Notes: generated from the letters alone by a model not told the origin. A stretch of DNA of 64,000 bases from Marinomonas sp. CT5 (GCF_018336975.1 NZ_CP025572.1:2647011-2711010), one strand, 5' to 3'; positions 41,020 through 50,376 are shown, numbered from the stretch's first letter. Translations and numbers: made by a program.

Positions 41020-42423
41020 ATGAATACTCGCTCAGAATACGATTTACTTGGCAATATGGACGTTCCCGCTGATGCGTTATACGGCATCCAGACATTACGC
41101 GCGGCACAAAATTTTTCCATTACTGGTGTTCCGATTTCTCATTTCCCTGAACTGGTGAAAGCGTTAGCCATGGTTAAAGCGGCAGCCGCTCGCACTAACC
41201 AAGAAATGAAACTGTTATCGACCGAAAAAGCCGATGCCATTGTCTTTGCCTGCCAAGATCTGATTCAAGGCCAATATCACGATCAATTCATTGTCGATGT
41301 TATTCAAGGCGGCGCAGGCACTTCAACCAACATGAACGCCAACGAGGTGATTGCCAACATTGCCTTAACCAAATTAGGCCGAGAGAAAGGTGACTACAAA
41401 TATCTACACCCCAATGACGACGTAAACCGTTCGCAATCCACTAACGACGCCTACCCAACCGCCGCTTGCTTAGGTATTCAATTCGCGGCGGATAATTTTG
41501 TTCCTAGCCTAGCATCACTCAAAGAAGCACTCGAAGCTAAAGGGCGAGAGTTTGCTCACATTGTAAAAATGGGTCGAACCCAGCTTCAAGACGCCGTACC
41601 CATGACACTGGGGCAAGAGTTTGATGCGTTTGCGGTCACCCTTGGCGAAGACATTGATCGTATTAGCGAGGCCTGTGCCCTGCTGTGTGAAGTCAACCTT
41701 GGCGGCACCGCGATCGGCACGGGCATCAACACACCAGAAGGCTATGCCAAAAAAGTAGTAGAAAAACTGGCCACTATTTCAACCAAGCCACTTGTGCCTG
41801 CCTGCAACTTAGTAGAAGCCACATCAGACATGGGTGCGTTTGTCTTCTTCTCAGGAATATTGAAGCGTCTTGCCATAAAACTCAGCAAGATGAGCAATGA
41901 TTTACGCTTATTATCAAGTGGTCCACGTACTGGTCTAGGCGAGATCAACTTGCCCCCTATGCAGCCCGGCTCATCCATTATGCCAGGCAAAGTAAACCCA
42001 GTTATTCCAGAAGCAATGAATCAGACGGCTTACCAAGTAATTGCTTCTGATTTGGCGGTCACCTTGGCGGCAGAAGCAGGCCAACTACAGCTAAATGCCA
42101 TGGAACCCATGATCATTTATAACTTACTTAATTCGTTGAAAATGCTAAAAGAAGCCTGCCAAATGCTAGAAACTCGCTGTATTCGCGGGATTACAGCCAA
42201 CGAAGCGGTTTGTGCTGGTCATGTTGAAAACAGCATAGGCATCATCACAGCGCTGGTTCCACACATTGGTTATGCCAATGCATCACGTATTGCCAATACC
42301 GCGTTGAACACAGGCAGCACAGTGAAAGCACTGGTTATTGAAGAAGGGCTATTGACTGAAGAACAAGTCAATATTTTGTTGAGCCCACAATCCATGCTTT
42401 CTCCTAGCAAGGTTACCCTATGA
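41020..42423 (+). CDS. aspA: Aspartate ammonia-lyase (aspartase)
   Basis: A fumarase/aspartase superfamily enzyme of 467 residues that deaminates aspartate to fumarate and ammonia. GGAGTSTNMNANEVIAN-type, DDVNRSQSTNDAYPTA and the superfamily signature GSSIMPGKVNP are present. The ATG at 41020 (MNTRSEYDLLG) is preferred; an ATA-like start at 40990 would run through the hairpin. It overlaps ansA by 4 bases, so asparagine-aspartate-fumarate conversion is encoded as a unit. Confidence 0.94.
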   Translation: MNTRSEYDLLGNMDVPADALYGIQTLRAAQNFSITGVPISHFPELVKALAMVKAAAARTNQEMKLLSTEKADAIVFACQDLIQGQYHDQFIVDVIQGGAGTSTNMNANEVIANIALTKLGREKGDYKYLHPNDDVNRSQSTNDAYPTAACLGIQFAADNFVPSLASLKEALEAKGREFAHIVKMGRTQLQDAVPMTLGQEFDAFAVTLGEDIDRISEACALLCEVNLGGTAIGTGINTPEGYAKKVVEKLATISTKPLVPACNLVEATSDMGAFVFFSGILKRLAIKLSKMSNDLRLLSSGPRTGLGEINLPPMQPGSSIMPGKVNPVIPEAMNQTAYQVIASDLAVTLAAEAGQLQLNAMEPMIIYNLLNSLKMLKEACQMLETRCIRGITANEAVCAGHVENSIGIITALVPHIGYANASRIANTALNTGSTVKALVIEEGLLTEEQVNILLSPQSMLSPSKVTL

Positions 42424-43448
42424 CAGCACAAGTACTCGTTTTATATACCGGAGGCACCATAGGAATGGTGCAAACAGAGCAGGGCTTAGCCCCTGCTTCT
42501 GGCTTGCAAGAACGCATAGAAATGGCACTAGGAATGAGTCTAAGCACGCTTCCCACCTTTGAAGTGCTGGAAATTTCACCTTTAATTGACAGCGCCAATA
42601 TCACACCAAAGCACTGGACGAAATTGGTGTCGATTCTTGCTACCCATTGGCAAGATTACGATGGTTTCGTGATTCTTCACGGCACAGATACCATGGCGTA
42701 CACCGCTTCAGCCTTGTCTTTCATGCTTGGCGCTTGTTCAAAGAACGTCATTCTTACTGGGTCACAAATCCCATTAGGAATGAACCGCAGCGATGCGACG
42801 TCCAATTTACAAGCCGCATTGTCGCTAGCGGTATCTCATAGAATAGCGGACATTAGCCTAGTTTTTGATGGCAAGTTGATGCGCGGCAATCGCATTCAAA
42901 AAGTCAGTAGTGGCCGATTCGAAGCCTTCCATACCCCTAATGACGATTTGTTAGGGGAACTGGCCATAGAGACACAGCTTTACCCAGATCGCATGATCAA
43001 AAGCCATGATGAAACAACCACGTCTCTTGAACATCGCCTTGTGTGCTTTAAAGCCGGTGCTGTTGGAGTGCTGACATTACACCCAAGTCAGCCAAGTTCG
43101 ATATACCAAAGCCTGCTCGATGACGAGGATTGCAAAGCCATTGTGCTAATGACCTATGGCGCTGGCAATGTGCCCGACCAAAACCCAGCGTTTTTATCTT
43201 TCTTAACGGAAGCTATGCTTCGTAAGAAAAATATCGTTAATTTAACTCAATGCCTACACGGTGGCGTCTCGCAAGGCGCCTATGCAGCTGGATCGATTTT
43301 GTCGTCGATGAACGCCCTAAGCGGCAGAGACATGACCCTAGAAGCCGCATTCTGCAAGCTGCACTGGCTCATTGCTACTGGCGAAAGCTACTACAGTATT
43401 CTAGAAAAATGGAACATCAATTATTGCGGTGAATACACACATCAATAA
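42420..43448 (+). CDS. ansA: L-asparaginase, type I (cytoplasmic)
   Basis: A 342-residue asparaginase without a signal peptide. The two active-site threonine regions are YTGGTIGMV (N-terminal) and ILHGTDTMAYTAS, and SDATSNLQAALSLA follows. It hydrolyses asparagine to aspartate, the substrate of the overlapping aspA product. It lies last in the operon and is followed by a terminator. Confidence 0.93.
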   Translation: MTAQVLVLYTGGTIGMVQTEQGLAPASGLQERIEMALGMSLSTLPTFEVLEISPLIDSANITPKHWTKLVSILATHWQDYDGFVILHGTDTMAYTASALSFMLGACSKNVILTGSQIPLGMNRSDATSNLQAALSLAVSHRIADISLVFDGKLMRGNRIQKVSSGRFEAFHTPNDDLLGELAIETQLYPDRMIKSHDETTTSLEHRLVCFKAGAVGVLTLHPSQPSSIYQSLLDDEDCKAIVLMTYGAGNVPDQNPAFLSFLTEAMLRKKNIVNLTQCLHGGVSQGAYAAGSILSSMNALSGRDMTLEAAFCKLHWLIATGESYYSILEKWNINYCGEYTHQ

Positions 43449-43468
43449 TCTATCTCTCCACAAAAAAA

Positions 43469-43505
43469 GGCGTGAATTCACCGCGAATCCACGCCCGTTT
43501 TTTTA
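43469..43505 (+). terminator. Terminator after ansA
   Basis: The outer stem ggcgtg / cacgcc and inner stem attc / gaat are followed by seven T. Confidence 0.87.
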
Positions 43506-43524
43506 CCTTACCATAGTAAAAACG

Positions 43525-43878
43525 TTAAGCAGGCTCACTCCAAACCGCCCATTCGTTACCGCATGGGTCTAGGAAGTGAAAACGACGACCACCTGGGAAA
43601 TCAAAAATTTCTTGCTCTATGACACCACCAGCCGCCTTTACTTTTTCAAGCACAACTTCTATTTCGTTACTATACAAAATAACCAAAGCTGCGCCATTTT
43701 TTGGCCGCGAGCAAAAATCAGCCTGAAAAAAACCACCATCAAGACCCGCATTTTCAAACGCTGAATATTGAGGCCCATAATCCTTAAACCCCCAGCCAAA
43801 CACTTGACTAAAAAAGGCTTTGTTTAACGCTAAATCACGAGCAGGTAACTCAACATAATTAATTTTATTGGATTCCAT
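43525..43878 (-). CDS. VOC-family (glyoxalase-like) protein
   Basis: A 117-residue single-module vicinal oxygen chelate protein. YVELPARDLALNKAFFSQVFGWGF is the typical opening beta-alpha-beta unit, and FHFLDPCGNEWAVW the closing strand with its conserved acidic/Asn pair. The function is unassigned; such proteins include glyoxalases and resistance proteins. It is 6 bp from the end of the DMT transporter gene and may be cotranscribed with it. Confidence 0.85.
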   Translation of the reverse strand: MESNKINYVELPARDLALNKAFFSQVFGWGFKDYGPQYSAFENAGLDGGFFQADFCSRPKNGAALVILYSNEIEVVLEKVKAAGGVIEQEIFDFPGGRRFHFLDPCGNEWAVWSEPA

Positions 43879-43884
43879 ACTTCC

Positions 43885-44772
43885 TCACTTTATCGTTGAT
43901 GTCACTACTAAAATGACGCTCACAAGAATCATAACACCACCAAGCCACTGTTGTTTCGTCAGCTTTTCAGCAAAGCGTACTTTTGAATAGTAAAGTGTGC
44001 CAATGATTTCAATCTGACCTAACGTTTTTACCAAGGCAGGATTGACCAAAGCAAAACCAGTAAACCAACCAATTGACCCCAATGAACTCAGCACACCCAC
44101 TTTACAACTAAGGGAAAACTCCTGTTTAAAAGGCGCTAACATATCTTTGCTTTTATAAATTTGAATGCCACACAAAATAATAGACTGCAACGCCAAAACA
44201 TACCAAAGTGTCACTCCCGCACTGGTAATAAGAGAGCCAGACAACGAATGAGTGGCCATCGACGACGTAACAGAGGCAATAGCAAAACATAGACCACTAC
44301 CAAGCCCAAGCAGAAGAGAAATGTCCTTATAAGACTGCCTAATATTACTCCATTTAATGCTCATCACTATTGCTCCTATCACTCCCAAAGCAATACCAAT
44401 CCAACTCCCTATCGACAAGGTATGATGCAACAATGGTAAACCAATAAGCGCCACTAAAACCGCCTCTGTCTTCGCTAACAAAGTGCCTAATGCAAAACTT
44501 CCAGTCTGAAACGCCCGCAACATAAAGTAAGTCGCCATAACTTGAGCAATCGCACAAATACTGGCCGGAATAAAAAAGTCTAAATGTTTTTCAATAGACA
44601 CCCAGCCAAATATTTGCCAACAAACGACAAGATACACACTGACTAATGGCAACCCATACAAAGAACGCGACATGGTGGCGTGCAAAAAACCTGTTTCACG
44701 AGCTAACGTATTTTGATACGCCGTTCGAACCGACTGACACCCTGCCGCAAACAGAGTAATAAAGACCCACAT
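43885..44772 (-). CDS. EamA/DMT-family transporter
   Basis: A membrane protein of 295 residues with about ten hydrophobic segments in two EamA-like halves (VLVALIGLPLLHHTLSIGSW and the GTLYYSKVRFAEKLTKQQW region near the end). The substrate is unknown. I start at the ATG at 44772 (MWVFITLFAAGC), because the longer frame from 44865 is polar and passes through a hairpin. AAGG lies about 12 nt upstream, so initiation may be weak. Confidence 0.83.
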   Translation of the reverse strand: MWVFITLFAAGCQSVRTAYQNTLARETGFLHATMSRSLYGLPLVSVYLVVCWQIFGWVSIEKHLDFFIPASICAIAQVMATYFMLRAFQTGSFALGTLLAKTEAVLVALIGLPLLHHTLSIGSWIGIALGVIGAIVMSIKWSNIRQSYKDISLLLGLGSGLCFAIASVTSSMATHSLSGSLITSAGVTLWYVLALQSIILCGIQIYKSKDMLAPFKQEFSLSCKVGVLSSLGSIGWFTGFALVNPALVKTLGQIEIIGTLYYSKVRFAEKLTKQQWLGGVMILVSVILVVTSTIK

Positions 44773-44850
44773 GCTAACACCCAACCTTGATAGTGAAGAG
44801 CAATTAGCATGAGGCGAAGAGATGTATTTGTAAAAGGAATAAATATTATG

Positions 44851-44877
44851 TTTTGGATTCCTCAAAGGAATCCAAAA
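44851..44877 (-). terminator. Perfect 11-bp hairpin after the tautomerase gene
   Basis: Arms ttttggattcc and ggaatccaaaa with a 5-nt loop lie 4 bp beyond the tautomerase stop. On the minus strand the 3' flank is AT-rich (CATAATATTTATT) but not a clean T run, so termination may be partial. Confidence 0.65.
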
Positions 44878-44881
44878 GCAC

Positions 44882-45079
44882 TTATTTTTTTCTCAACTCA
44901 GTAACCGACTCTCCTGCAATTCCCCAGTTGTCTGTATTTACTTCATCAATTACCACCACTGTCGTGGCTGGATTCTTCCCAAGTACGTCCACCAGCAAAT
45001 CTGTCGCACCTTTTATAAGTGCTTGCTTTTGCTCCTTGGTTACACCTTCATCCGTAATCCTAATATTGACGTAAGGCAC
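44882..45079 (-). CDS. 4-oxalocrotonate tautomerase family protein
   Basis: A 65-residue protein whose mature N-terminus is the catalytic Pro2 (MPYVNIRITDEG). The KEQKQALIKGATDLLVDVLG helix and the VVVIDEVNTDNWGIAG strand define the family. The reaction is probably a keto-enol tautomerisation, but the substrate is unknown. It is 11 bp downstream of the FMN reductase gene, and the two likely form an operon. Confidence 0.9.
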   Translation of the reverse strand: MPYVNIRITDEGVTKEQKQALIKGATDLLVDVLGKNPATTVVVIDEVNTDNWGIAGESVTELRKK

Positions 45080-45090
45080 ACAGCACCTCC

Positions 45091-45606
45091 TTAGAATTTT
45101 GCAACAATCGCTTTTAAAGACTGCTTAACAGAATCATCTACAATCTCGCCATCTTTCATCACATCATAAAAGTTAGGCACACTCAGACTTCCCACTACAT
45201 TGCCTTTAAAGAACGGCATGCTGTTAACCGTTTGAGCCAAAACACTGCTTGCACCACCCGGCCCTGGTGACGTTGAAAGTACCGCAACAGGCTTGTCTTG
45301 ATAAACAGCTTTTTCGATACGGGACGCCCAGTCGAAGATATTTTTATACGCAGAAGAATAAGAACCATTGTGCTCAGCAAATGAAGCAACAACAGCGTCA
45401 GACTGTGCTATCGCATCAACAAACGCTTGCGCTTGAGAAGGAACACCATACTCTTTCTCAAAATCTTCACTAAAAAGCGGCATTTCAAAATCATTCAGAT
45501 CAAGAAGCGTGACGTCAGCACCTTCAACTAAATTAGCGGTGTAACCCGCTAATGCTTTATTAATAGACTGTTTACTAGAGCTAGCGCCAAATGCGAGTAC
45601 TTTCAT
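45091..45606 (-). CDS. NADPH-dependent FMN reductase
   Basis: A flavodoxin-like protein of 171 residues. The N-terminal phosphate-binding loop FGASSSKQSINKALA and the flavin segment FAEHNGSYSSAYKNIFDW, followed by STSPGPGG, define the FMN_red family (ArsH/ChrR/SsuE-like). It probably reduces FMN or quinones. A palindrome lies about 116 bp upstream. It is followed by the tautomerase gene. Confidence 0.9.
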   Translation of the reverse strand: MKVLAFGASSSKQSINKALAGYTANLVEGADVTLLDLNDFEMPLFSEDFEKEYGVPSQAQAFVDAIAQSDAVVASFAEHNGSYSSAYKNIFDWASRIEKAVYQDKPVAVLSTSPGPGGASSVLAQTVNSMPFFKGNVVGSLSVPNFYDVMKDGEIVDDSVKQSLKAIVAKF

Positions 45607-45721
45607 TTTTAATCCTTTAGATTGATAAATATTAGAAAAAACACAAAACTTGTTTTTTTGCTGTATCGATATTTAGAATGCCATCATTAGTCACTTTAAT
45701 ACACTGATTTTCTCTCTCACC

Positions 45722-45741
45722 TGTGACCATTTTCTGTCACA
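45722..45741. promoter_or_regulatory. Palindrome upstream of the FMN reductase gene
   Basis: TGTGAC and GTCACA (45722-45727 and 45736-45741) are separated by 8 bp. The halves resemble CRP half-sites, but the spacing does not fit CRP. It may be the operator of an unlinked regulator of the reductase-tautomerase pair. Confidence 0.4.
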
Positions 45742-45765
45742 AGAACACCAAAATTTTTTCCATAA

Positions 45766-45803
45766 AAAACCGCTTTATTGCATCTAGGCAATAAAGCGGT
45801 TTT
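45766..45803 (-). terminator. Terminator after the pirin gene
   Basis: A perfect 16-bp stem, aaaaccgctttattgc / gcaataaagcggtttt, with a 6-nt loop is followed on the minus strand by TT-rich sequence. It lies about 50 bp past the pirin stop. Confidence 0.9.
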
Positions 45804-45854
45804 CTAAATAGTTATTTTTAATCTATCTGACTGGCAAGTCAGTAATGTAACGGC

Positions 45855-46859
45855 CTAGACTTTCTCACCTGCATGTTCTGCAAAGCGACCTTTAGACTTA
45901 TCATGCACCTGTTCATGGTTCGGCCAAGGCCAACCACCAAATTGCGTACGTTGATAGTCTTGGAATGCTTGCTGTAACTCGGCTCTTGTATTCATTACAA
46001 ATGGGCCATGTTGTTCTACATGCTCACCGATTGGACGACCTTGCAATAATAAAAATCTGGCTTTTTTACCCTGATTTCGGAAAGCTAACTCCGAATCACT
46101 TTTCAAGATGAACGCCTCATTAATAACCGCATTTGTCTCATCCAAACTCACTTTTTCACCCTCAAAAAAATACAGGGTACGGCTTAAGTTTGCTGACGCA
46201 GACGGTAAGACCCACTCACCATTCTCTGGCAAATCGATCAACCAAATTGCCACATCGTTATTATTATCCGCTGCCCAAGAATCTGGCGGACAAGGAGATG
46301 GGTCGACATTTTGATACGATCCTGCAACCACTTTAACATGAGTTTCAAGCCCCTTGCTGTCAGCTACTTTGACCACTGGCGTGTCTTCATTCCAAAGCAT
46401 TGCAAAATGTGGCGGCACCATTTTATTTTTGCTTGGCAAGTTCAACCAAATCTGAAAAAGCTCTAATGGATTCGCGTCATCGTCGTTCAACAAAGGAAAC
46501 ATTTCCGAGTGCTGAACACCAGAACCTGCGGTCATCCATTGTGTGTCACCTTCACCGTAGCGACCTGCGGCACCAATTGAGTCTGCATGATCGACAAAAC
46601 CTTTATTGACTATGGTTACCGTCTCAAAGCCGCGATGCGGATGTGCAGGGAAGCCTGGAATATTTTTACCGTGATACATACGCCAACCATCAATACCGCC
46701 AAAATCCTGTCCTAAAGGACGATTACTCAAAGAAGCAGCAGGCCCCATTGAACCGTTAGCTTTAGGGTAAGTATCATTATGAAAAGCACAGAATAAGAAA
46801 GGATCAAATGTTGGCCAGAACATTTGCAAAGGAATTCGTTTTAAAATTGAAGAGCTCAT
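45855..46859 (-). CDS. Pirin family protein
   Basis: A bicupin of 334 residues. The metal-binding cupin motif FPAHPHRGFETVT and the following SGVQHSEMFP with Glu carry the expected three His and one Glu. The C-terminal cupin lacks obvious ligands, as usual in pirins. Bacterial pirins are reported as quercetin dioxygenases or redox regulators; which applies here is unknown. Confidence 0.92.
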   Translation of the reverse strand: MSSSILKRIPLQMFWPTFDPFLFCAFHNDTYPKANGSMGPAASLSNRPLGQDFGGIDGWRMYHGKNIPGFPAHPHRGFETVTIVNKGFVDHADSIGAAGRYGEGDTQWMTAGSGVQHSEMFPLLNDDDANPLELFQIWLNLPSKNKMVPPHFAMLWNEDTPVVKVADSKGLETHVKVVAGSYQNVDPSPCPPDSWAADNNNDVAIWLIDLPENGEWVLPSASANLSRTLYFFEGEKVSLDETNAVINEAFILKSDSELAFRNQGKKARFLLLQGRPIGEHVEQHGPFVMNTRAELQQAFQDYQRTQFGGWPWPNHEQVHDKSKGRFAEHAGEKV

Positions 46860-47008
46860 TATGTTTCTCCATCAAGAAATAGTGTTTCTATCTAATACAT
46901 ATATAATAACATCTATAAACTTGATTGTTTTATGCTGATATTCGTTTCAATCTATCTATTTTTTAAATATATCTAGTTCAAACATCGTACATGCCACTGG
47001 CATTATCC

Positions 47009-48268
47009 TTAATCAGGAAAAACCACCTTAGCAGTACAGCCGACCAAATCTGTATTATCTTCCAATGAAAATGAACAATGATATTTAGTACAAATATCAC
47101 GCACTATCATTAAACCTAAGCCATAACTTTCGCCACCTGGCTTCCCACCCAAACCGCAACCCGTATCAGAAATTGATAGCATATTTTCAGCGATAACAAT
47201 ATTAATGTGTCCTTCTTCTGTGGATGCCATGGCATTTTTTAATAGGTTCCCTACCAAAATATGAAAAGTCGGGGTAGGCAATTTCGTCTTAATTTGACCT
47301 TCCCCTACGATGTTGACTACCACAGACTTTCCAGAAAGATAAGCTAAATGCGTTTGTCTTATCTCTTGATATTCACTCATCTGCACAATACGCGAAGCAA
47401 CCTCTGATAAATCTTCATCTCGAGTTAAAGACAATAAGGTCGTAATATAGTCTTCCATTTCTTGGCATGCTTGAGTCATACGAGCTCTCTGACGCTCTAA
47501 AAACTCTTTAGAATCCGATTTACCAAGTAGCGTCGTTGCTCCCTTCATCACCATTAGAGGCGTTCGCAACTCATGACTTGCATAACGGTTGAATGCTCGC
47601 TCCCGCTCGATCAACTCTCGAATTTGGTTTTGATAACTGTTTAATTGGCTCACTAGATGATGAATCTCTTTTATTGCCTCTCCTTCCGGTAATTCAATCG
47701 CAGTAAGGTTAGCGGAGGTTCTTTCACCAAGATTTGCAGAAAGCTTGGCAAGAGGTTTACTCAAACGATCAGAGATTCGCATGACCACCCACAAGCTAAC
47801 AACCAATAATAGTAAAGATAAAATCAGCTGAGTACTCTGCGTTTCAAACATCTCCTCTTCCGATATTTCATAAATGTCATCATGATGAACTACGTATACG
47901 TCTTTCATTTCACCATTAAGCATGGCCTGTGAGCGCATTAAAAACTTACCATGCATCTTATCTAAGGCGTTATCCAACACATAAGGCTTATCATCGGAAA
48001 GGTTGGGCGCCAAAATGATATTTTTCGGTAGATGATCTTTGCCAATGTAAACGTCCGAGAAAGGCGGAACTGAAACGTGTGTCAGTTGCGTCCCTTCTAA
48101 CAACTCAACGGCAGTATTTTTATCTTTCAACATGCGATTTTCAGCATAAACCATTTCGATATTTTCGATCATCGAAATAAACATTGAAAAATGGAAAGCA
48201 ATGATGGCAAAAGCCATGATAGAAAAATAAGTAAAAGTAAGCTGCTTAGCCGTTTTTATTCGCTTCAT
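47009..48268 (-). CDS. Sensor histidine kinase
   Basis: A membrane kinase of 419 residues. It has a first span (about 11-33), a short periplasmic sensor of about 110 residues, a second span (about 147-165), a HAMP-like linker, HisKA with His232 in RYASHELRTPLM, and an ATPase domain with N box GNLLKNAMAS, G1 SDTGCGL and G2 YGLGLMIV. I cannot assign a named system. It overlaps the regulator gene by 4 bp. A weak hairpin lies after its stop. Confidence 0.88.
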   Translation of the reverse strand: MKRIKTAKQLTFTYFSIMAFAIIAFHFSMFISMIENIEMVYAENRMLKDKNTAVELLEGTQLTHVSVPPFSDVYIGKDHLPKNIILAPNLSDDKPYVLDNALDKMHGKFLMRSQAMLNGEMKDVYVVHHDDIYEISEEEMFETQSTQLILSLLLLVVSLWVVMRISDRLSKPLAKLSANLGERTSANLTAIELPEGEAIKEIHHLVSQLNSYQNQIRELIERERAFNRYASHELRTPLMVMKGATTLLGKSDSKEFLERQRARMTQACQEMEDYITTLLSLTRDEDLSEVASRIVQMSEYQEIRQTHLAYLSGKSVVVNIVGEGQIKTKLPTPTFHILVGNLLKNAMASTEEGHINIVIAENMLSISDTGCGLGGKPGGESYGLGLMIVRDICTKYHCSFSLEDNTDLVGCTAKVVFPD

Positions 48269-48945
48269 TCATCACCTTCAGCAACTAGACGATAACCCAC
48301 TTTTGACACTGTCCTTAAATATGCGTGTTCAAATGGTCGATCTATCAAACTGCGCAGCTGATAAATATGACTTCTTAAGACTTTGCTATCTGGCTCATCA
48401 TCCCCCCACAATGCATCGCATATTTCATCTTTCGATACCACATCCGGAGCCTTCTGCATCAAACATTTTAAAATAGTATATTGCGATGGGTTTAACGGGT
48501 AACGATGGCCTTCACGTTGCAAAATCCTTGTATTCATATCCAATGACATACGGTCAAAAGTCAGTAGCCGAACGGCCACACCTCCTTTTCGTCTTCTTAC
48601 CAAAGCCTGCAGCCGAGAATCAAGAATATCCAGGTCAAAAGGTTTTACTAAATAGTCATCGGTATAATGAGCAAAGCCCGCCAGAATATCTTCTTTGGAA
48701 TCTCTTGCCGTTAACATTAAAATAGGCGTATCAATACCTGCTTCACGCAAAGATTTCGACACAAGCAAACCATCCATCTTAGGCAACATAATATCCAAAA
48801 TAATGGCATCATAATTCTCAGACTTAGCCAGCTCATAACCTTGCAAGCCATTATTAGCGTAATCTAAGACGTACCCTTTGATCTCGAAGTAATCAAAGAT
48901 CACCCCAGCAATATCTTTATGATCTTCAACCAATAGCAATTTCAT
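48265..48945 (-). CDS. OmpR-family response regulator
   Basis: A 226-residue regulator. The receiver has Glu-Asp in LLLVEDHKD, phospho-acceptor Asp51 (IILDIMLPKMDG) and Lys101 (YLVKPFDLD). The winged helix has NPSQYTILKCL, SKVLRSHIYQLR and the terminal SKVGYRLV hairpin. It is the partner of the overlapping kinase gene. Targets are not evident, although the pair lies between pirin and the glycine betaine regulator. Confidence 0.9.
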   Translation of the reverse strand: MKLLLVEDHKDIAGVIFDYFEIKGYVLDYANNGLQGYELAKSENYDAIILDIMLPKMDGLLVSKSLREAGIDTPILMLTARDSKEDILAGFAHYTDDYLVKPFDLDILDSRLQALVRRRKGGVAVRLLTFDRMSLDMNTRILQREGHRYPLNPSQYTILKCLMQKAPDVVSKDEICDALWGDDEPDSKVLRSHIYQLRSLIDRPFEHAYLRTVSKVGYRLVAEGDE

Positions 48946-49181
48946 AATTCTCTCAATCTTTCCAAAGAGCCAAGCAAAATACGGTCAAATTATCACATAA
49001 AAGAGAATCATTTTTCCCAACTTCATCAACATTAGAATAAGCCTAATCTTTTATGACAAGTAAAAGTGACATCGACAGACATAAGTTTAAAGGGAAAAAC
49101 TGATCGGAATAGCAACTGAATTTATTTCTGACATCAGCTAAATGGGTAAAAGTAAACAAAACTCATATGCTGTATACAAAA

Positions 49182-49244
49182 AAAGAGCCTAATTGCCATG
49201 ACGTCCAATGTACAACTATTGGTATCACGGCAATTAGGCTCTTT
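49182..49244 (-). terminator. Long hairpin terminator after the GbdR-like gene
   Basis: Arms of 27-28 nt (49182-49209 and 49218-49244; outer part aaagagcctaattgcc) pair with a few mismatches around an 8-nt loop. They are followed on the minus strand by seven T. The rest of the 320-bp gap (48946-49181) holds the response-regulator promoter region and no gene that I can see. Confidence 0.85.
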
Positions 49245-49266
49245 CGTAAATCTTGTTAAATGTTAA

Positions 49267-50376
49267 CTACACCACCACCGATCCATAACTCGGTTCAGCA
49301 TGGGAATGATTCAACGCATCATGAGCATGAGGGATATAGACAATAGCTTCACCCGTTTCAACTTTAATAGAAGCATCTTCAGGCACTCCACCTTTCCAAG
49401 CAATTTTACGTTCATCACGAGGAGAAACCCCAATATGCTTACGATAGCAACGACTAAAGTGTGGTGTTGATATAAAACCGCAGGCCATAGAAATTTCTAC
49501 AATTGACATATTAGACTGCTTCAACAGCTTCCGCGCCCTTTCTAACCGCAAACGCAAATAAAAGCGCGAAGGCGAGCAATCTAAATGACGATGGAACATA
49601 CGCTCAATCTGACGACGAGACACATCAACAAAAGAAGCCAATTCATCTAACTCAATAGGCTCTTCTAAGTTATTTTCCATTAACTCAATAACATCCACCA
49701 ACTTAGGAGTACAAACGCCCGCACTATTAAACTGGCGCATTGGCATACGCTGTTGATCTGACTCATTACGAATACGATCGCAAATAAACATATCTGAAAT
49801 AGCATTAGATAATTTAGGGCCATGCTGCTTAGACATCATATTTAAAAACATGTCCATAGGCGCACTACCACCAGAGGATGTCAAACGATCTCTATCGATA
49901 GAAAAGAGTTTATTATTACAATTAACTTTCGGAAAAGCTTCCTGCAATGCTGTCATGCACTCCCAGTGAACACTACATTGATAGCCATTCAAAAGACCAG
50001 CATGAGCAAGCACATAAGCCCCAGTACAAATACCGCCCAACTTAACACCCTTACGAGATTGCTTAGTTAACCAAGAAATCTGTTTTACCGTAAAGGTTCG
50101 AGTAATATCGACGCCGCCCACAACGATAATCAAATCAAAGTTACCACAGTTTTCCATTGACGAATCAGGTGTCAAGCTCAAACCATCACTAGCAGTAACA
50201 GATTGACCATTTTCAGAAATCAAATGCCAGCTATATAATTCTTCAGCTGACAATTGGTTCGCCATGCGAAGTGGCTCAATTGAGGAAGCTAATGCAATCA
50301 TCGTAAAATGATCAAGCAATAGAAAACCAACTTTAGTAGTGTTTTTTGCGCCAAAAGCCAGGTGGGATTTTTCCAT
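49267..50376 (-). CDS. gbdR: GbdR-like AraC-family regulator of glycine betaine catabolism
   Basis: A 369-residue regulator with an N-terminal DJ-1/PfpI-like (GATase1) domain (VGFLLLDHFTMIALASSIEP, GGICTGAYVLAHAGLL) and a C-terminal AraC helix-turn-helix pair (LASFVDVSRRQIERMFHR, ISMACGFISTPHFSRCYR). This architecture and its place beside gbcB/gbcA match GbdR of Pseudomonas, the activator that senses glycine betaine and dimethylglycine. The start at 50376 has GAGGA about 8 nt upstream. Confidence 0.87.
   Translation of the reverse strand: MEKSHLAFGAKNTTKVGFLLLDHFTMIALASSIEPLRMANQLSAEELYSWHLISENGQSVTASDGLSLTPDSSMENCGNFDLIIVVGGVDITRTFTVKQISWLTKQSRKGVKLGGICTGAYVLAHAGLLNGYQCSVHWECMTALQEAFPKVNCNNKLFSIDRDRLTSSGGSAPMDMFLNMMSKQHGPKLSNAISDMFICDRIRNESDQQRMPMRQFNSAGVCTPKLVDVIELMENNLEEPIELDELASFVDVSRRQIERMFHRHLDCSPSRFYLRLRLERARKLLKQSNMSIVEISMACGFISTPHFSRCYRKHIGVSPRDERKIAWKGGVPEDASIKVETGEAIVYIPHAHDALNHSHAEPSYGSVVV

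Noticed and set aside
45722..45741. CRP binding site
   Set aside because: The half-sites resemble TGTGA/TCACA, but are separated by 10 bp between the pentamers instead of 6.
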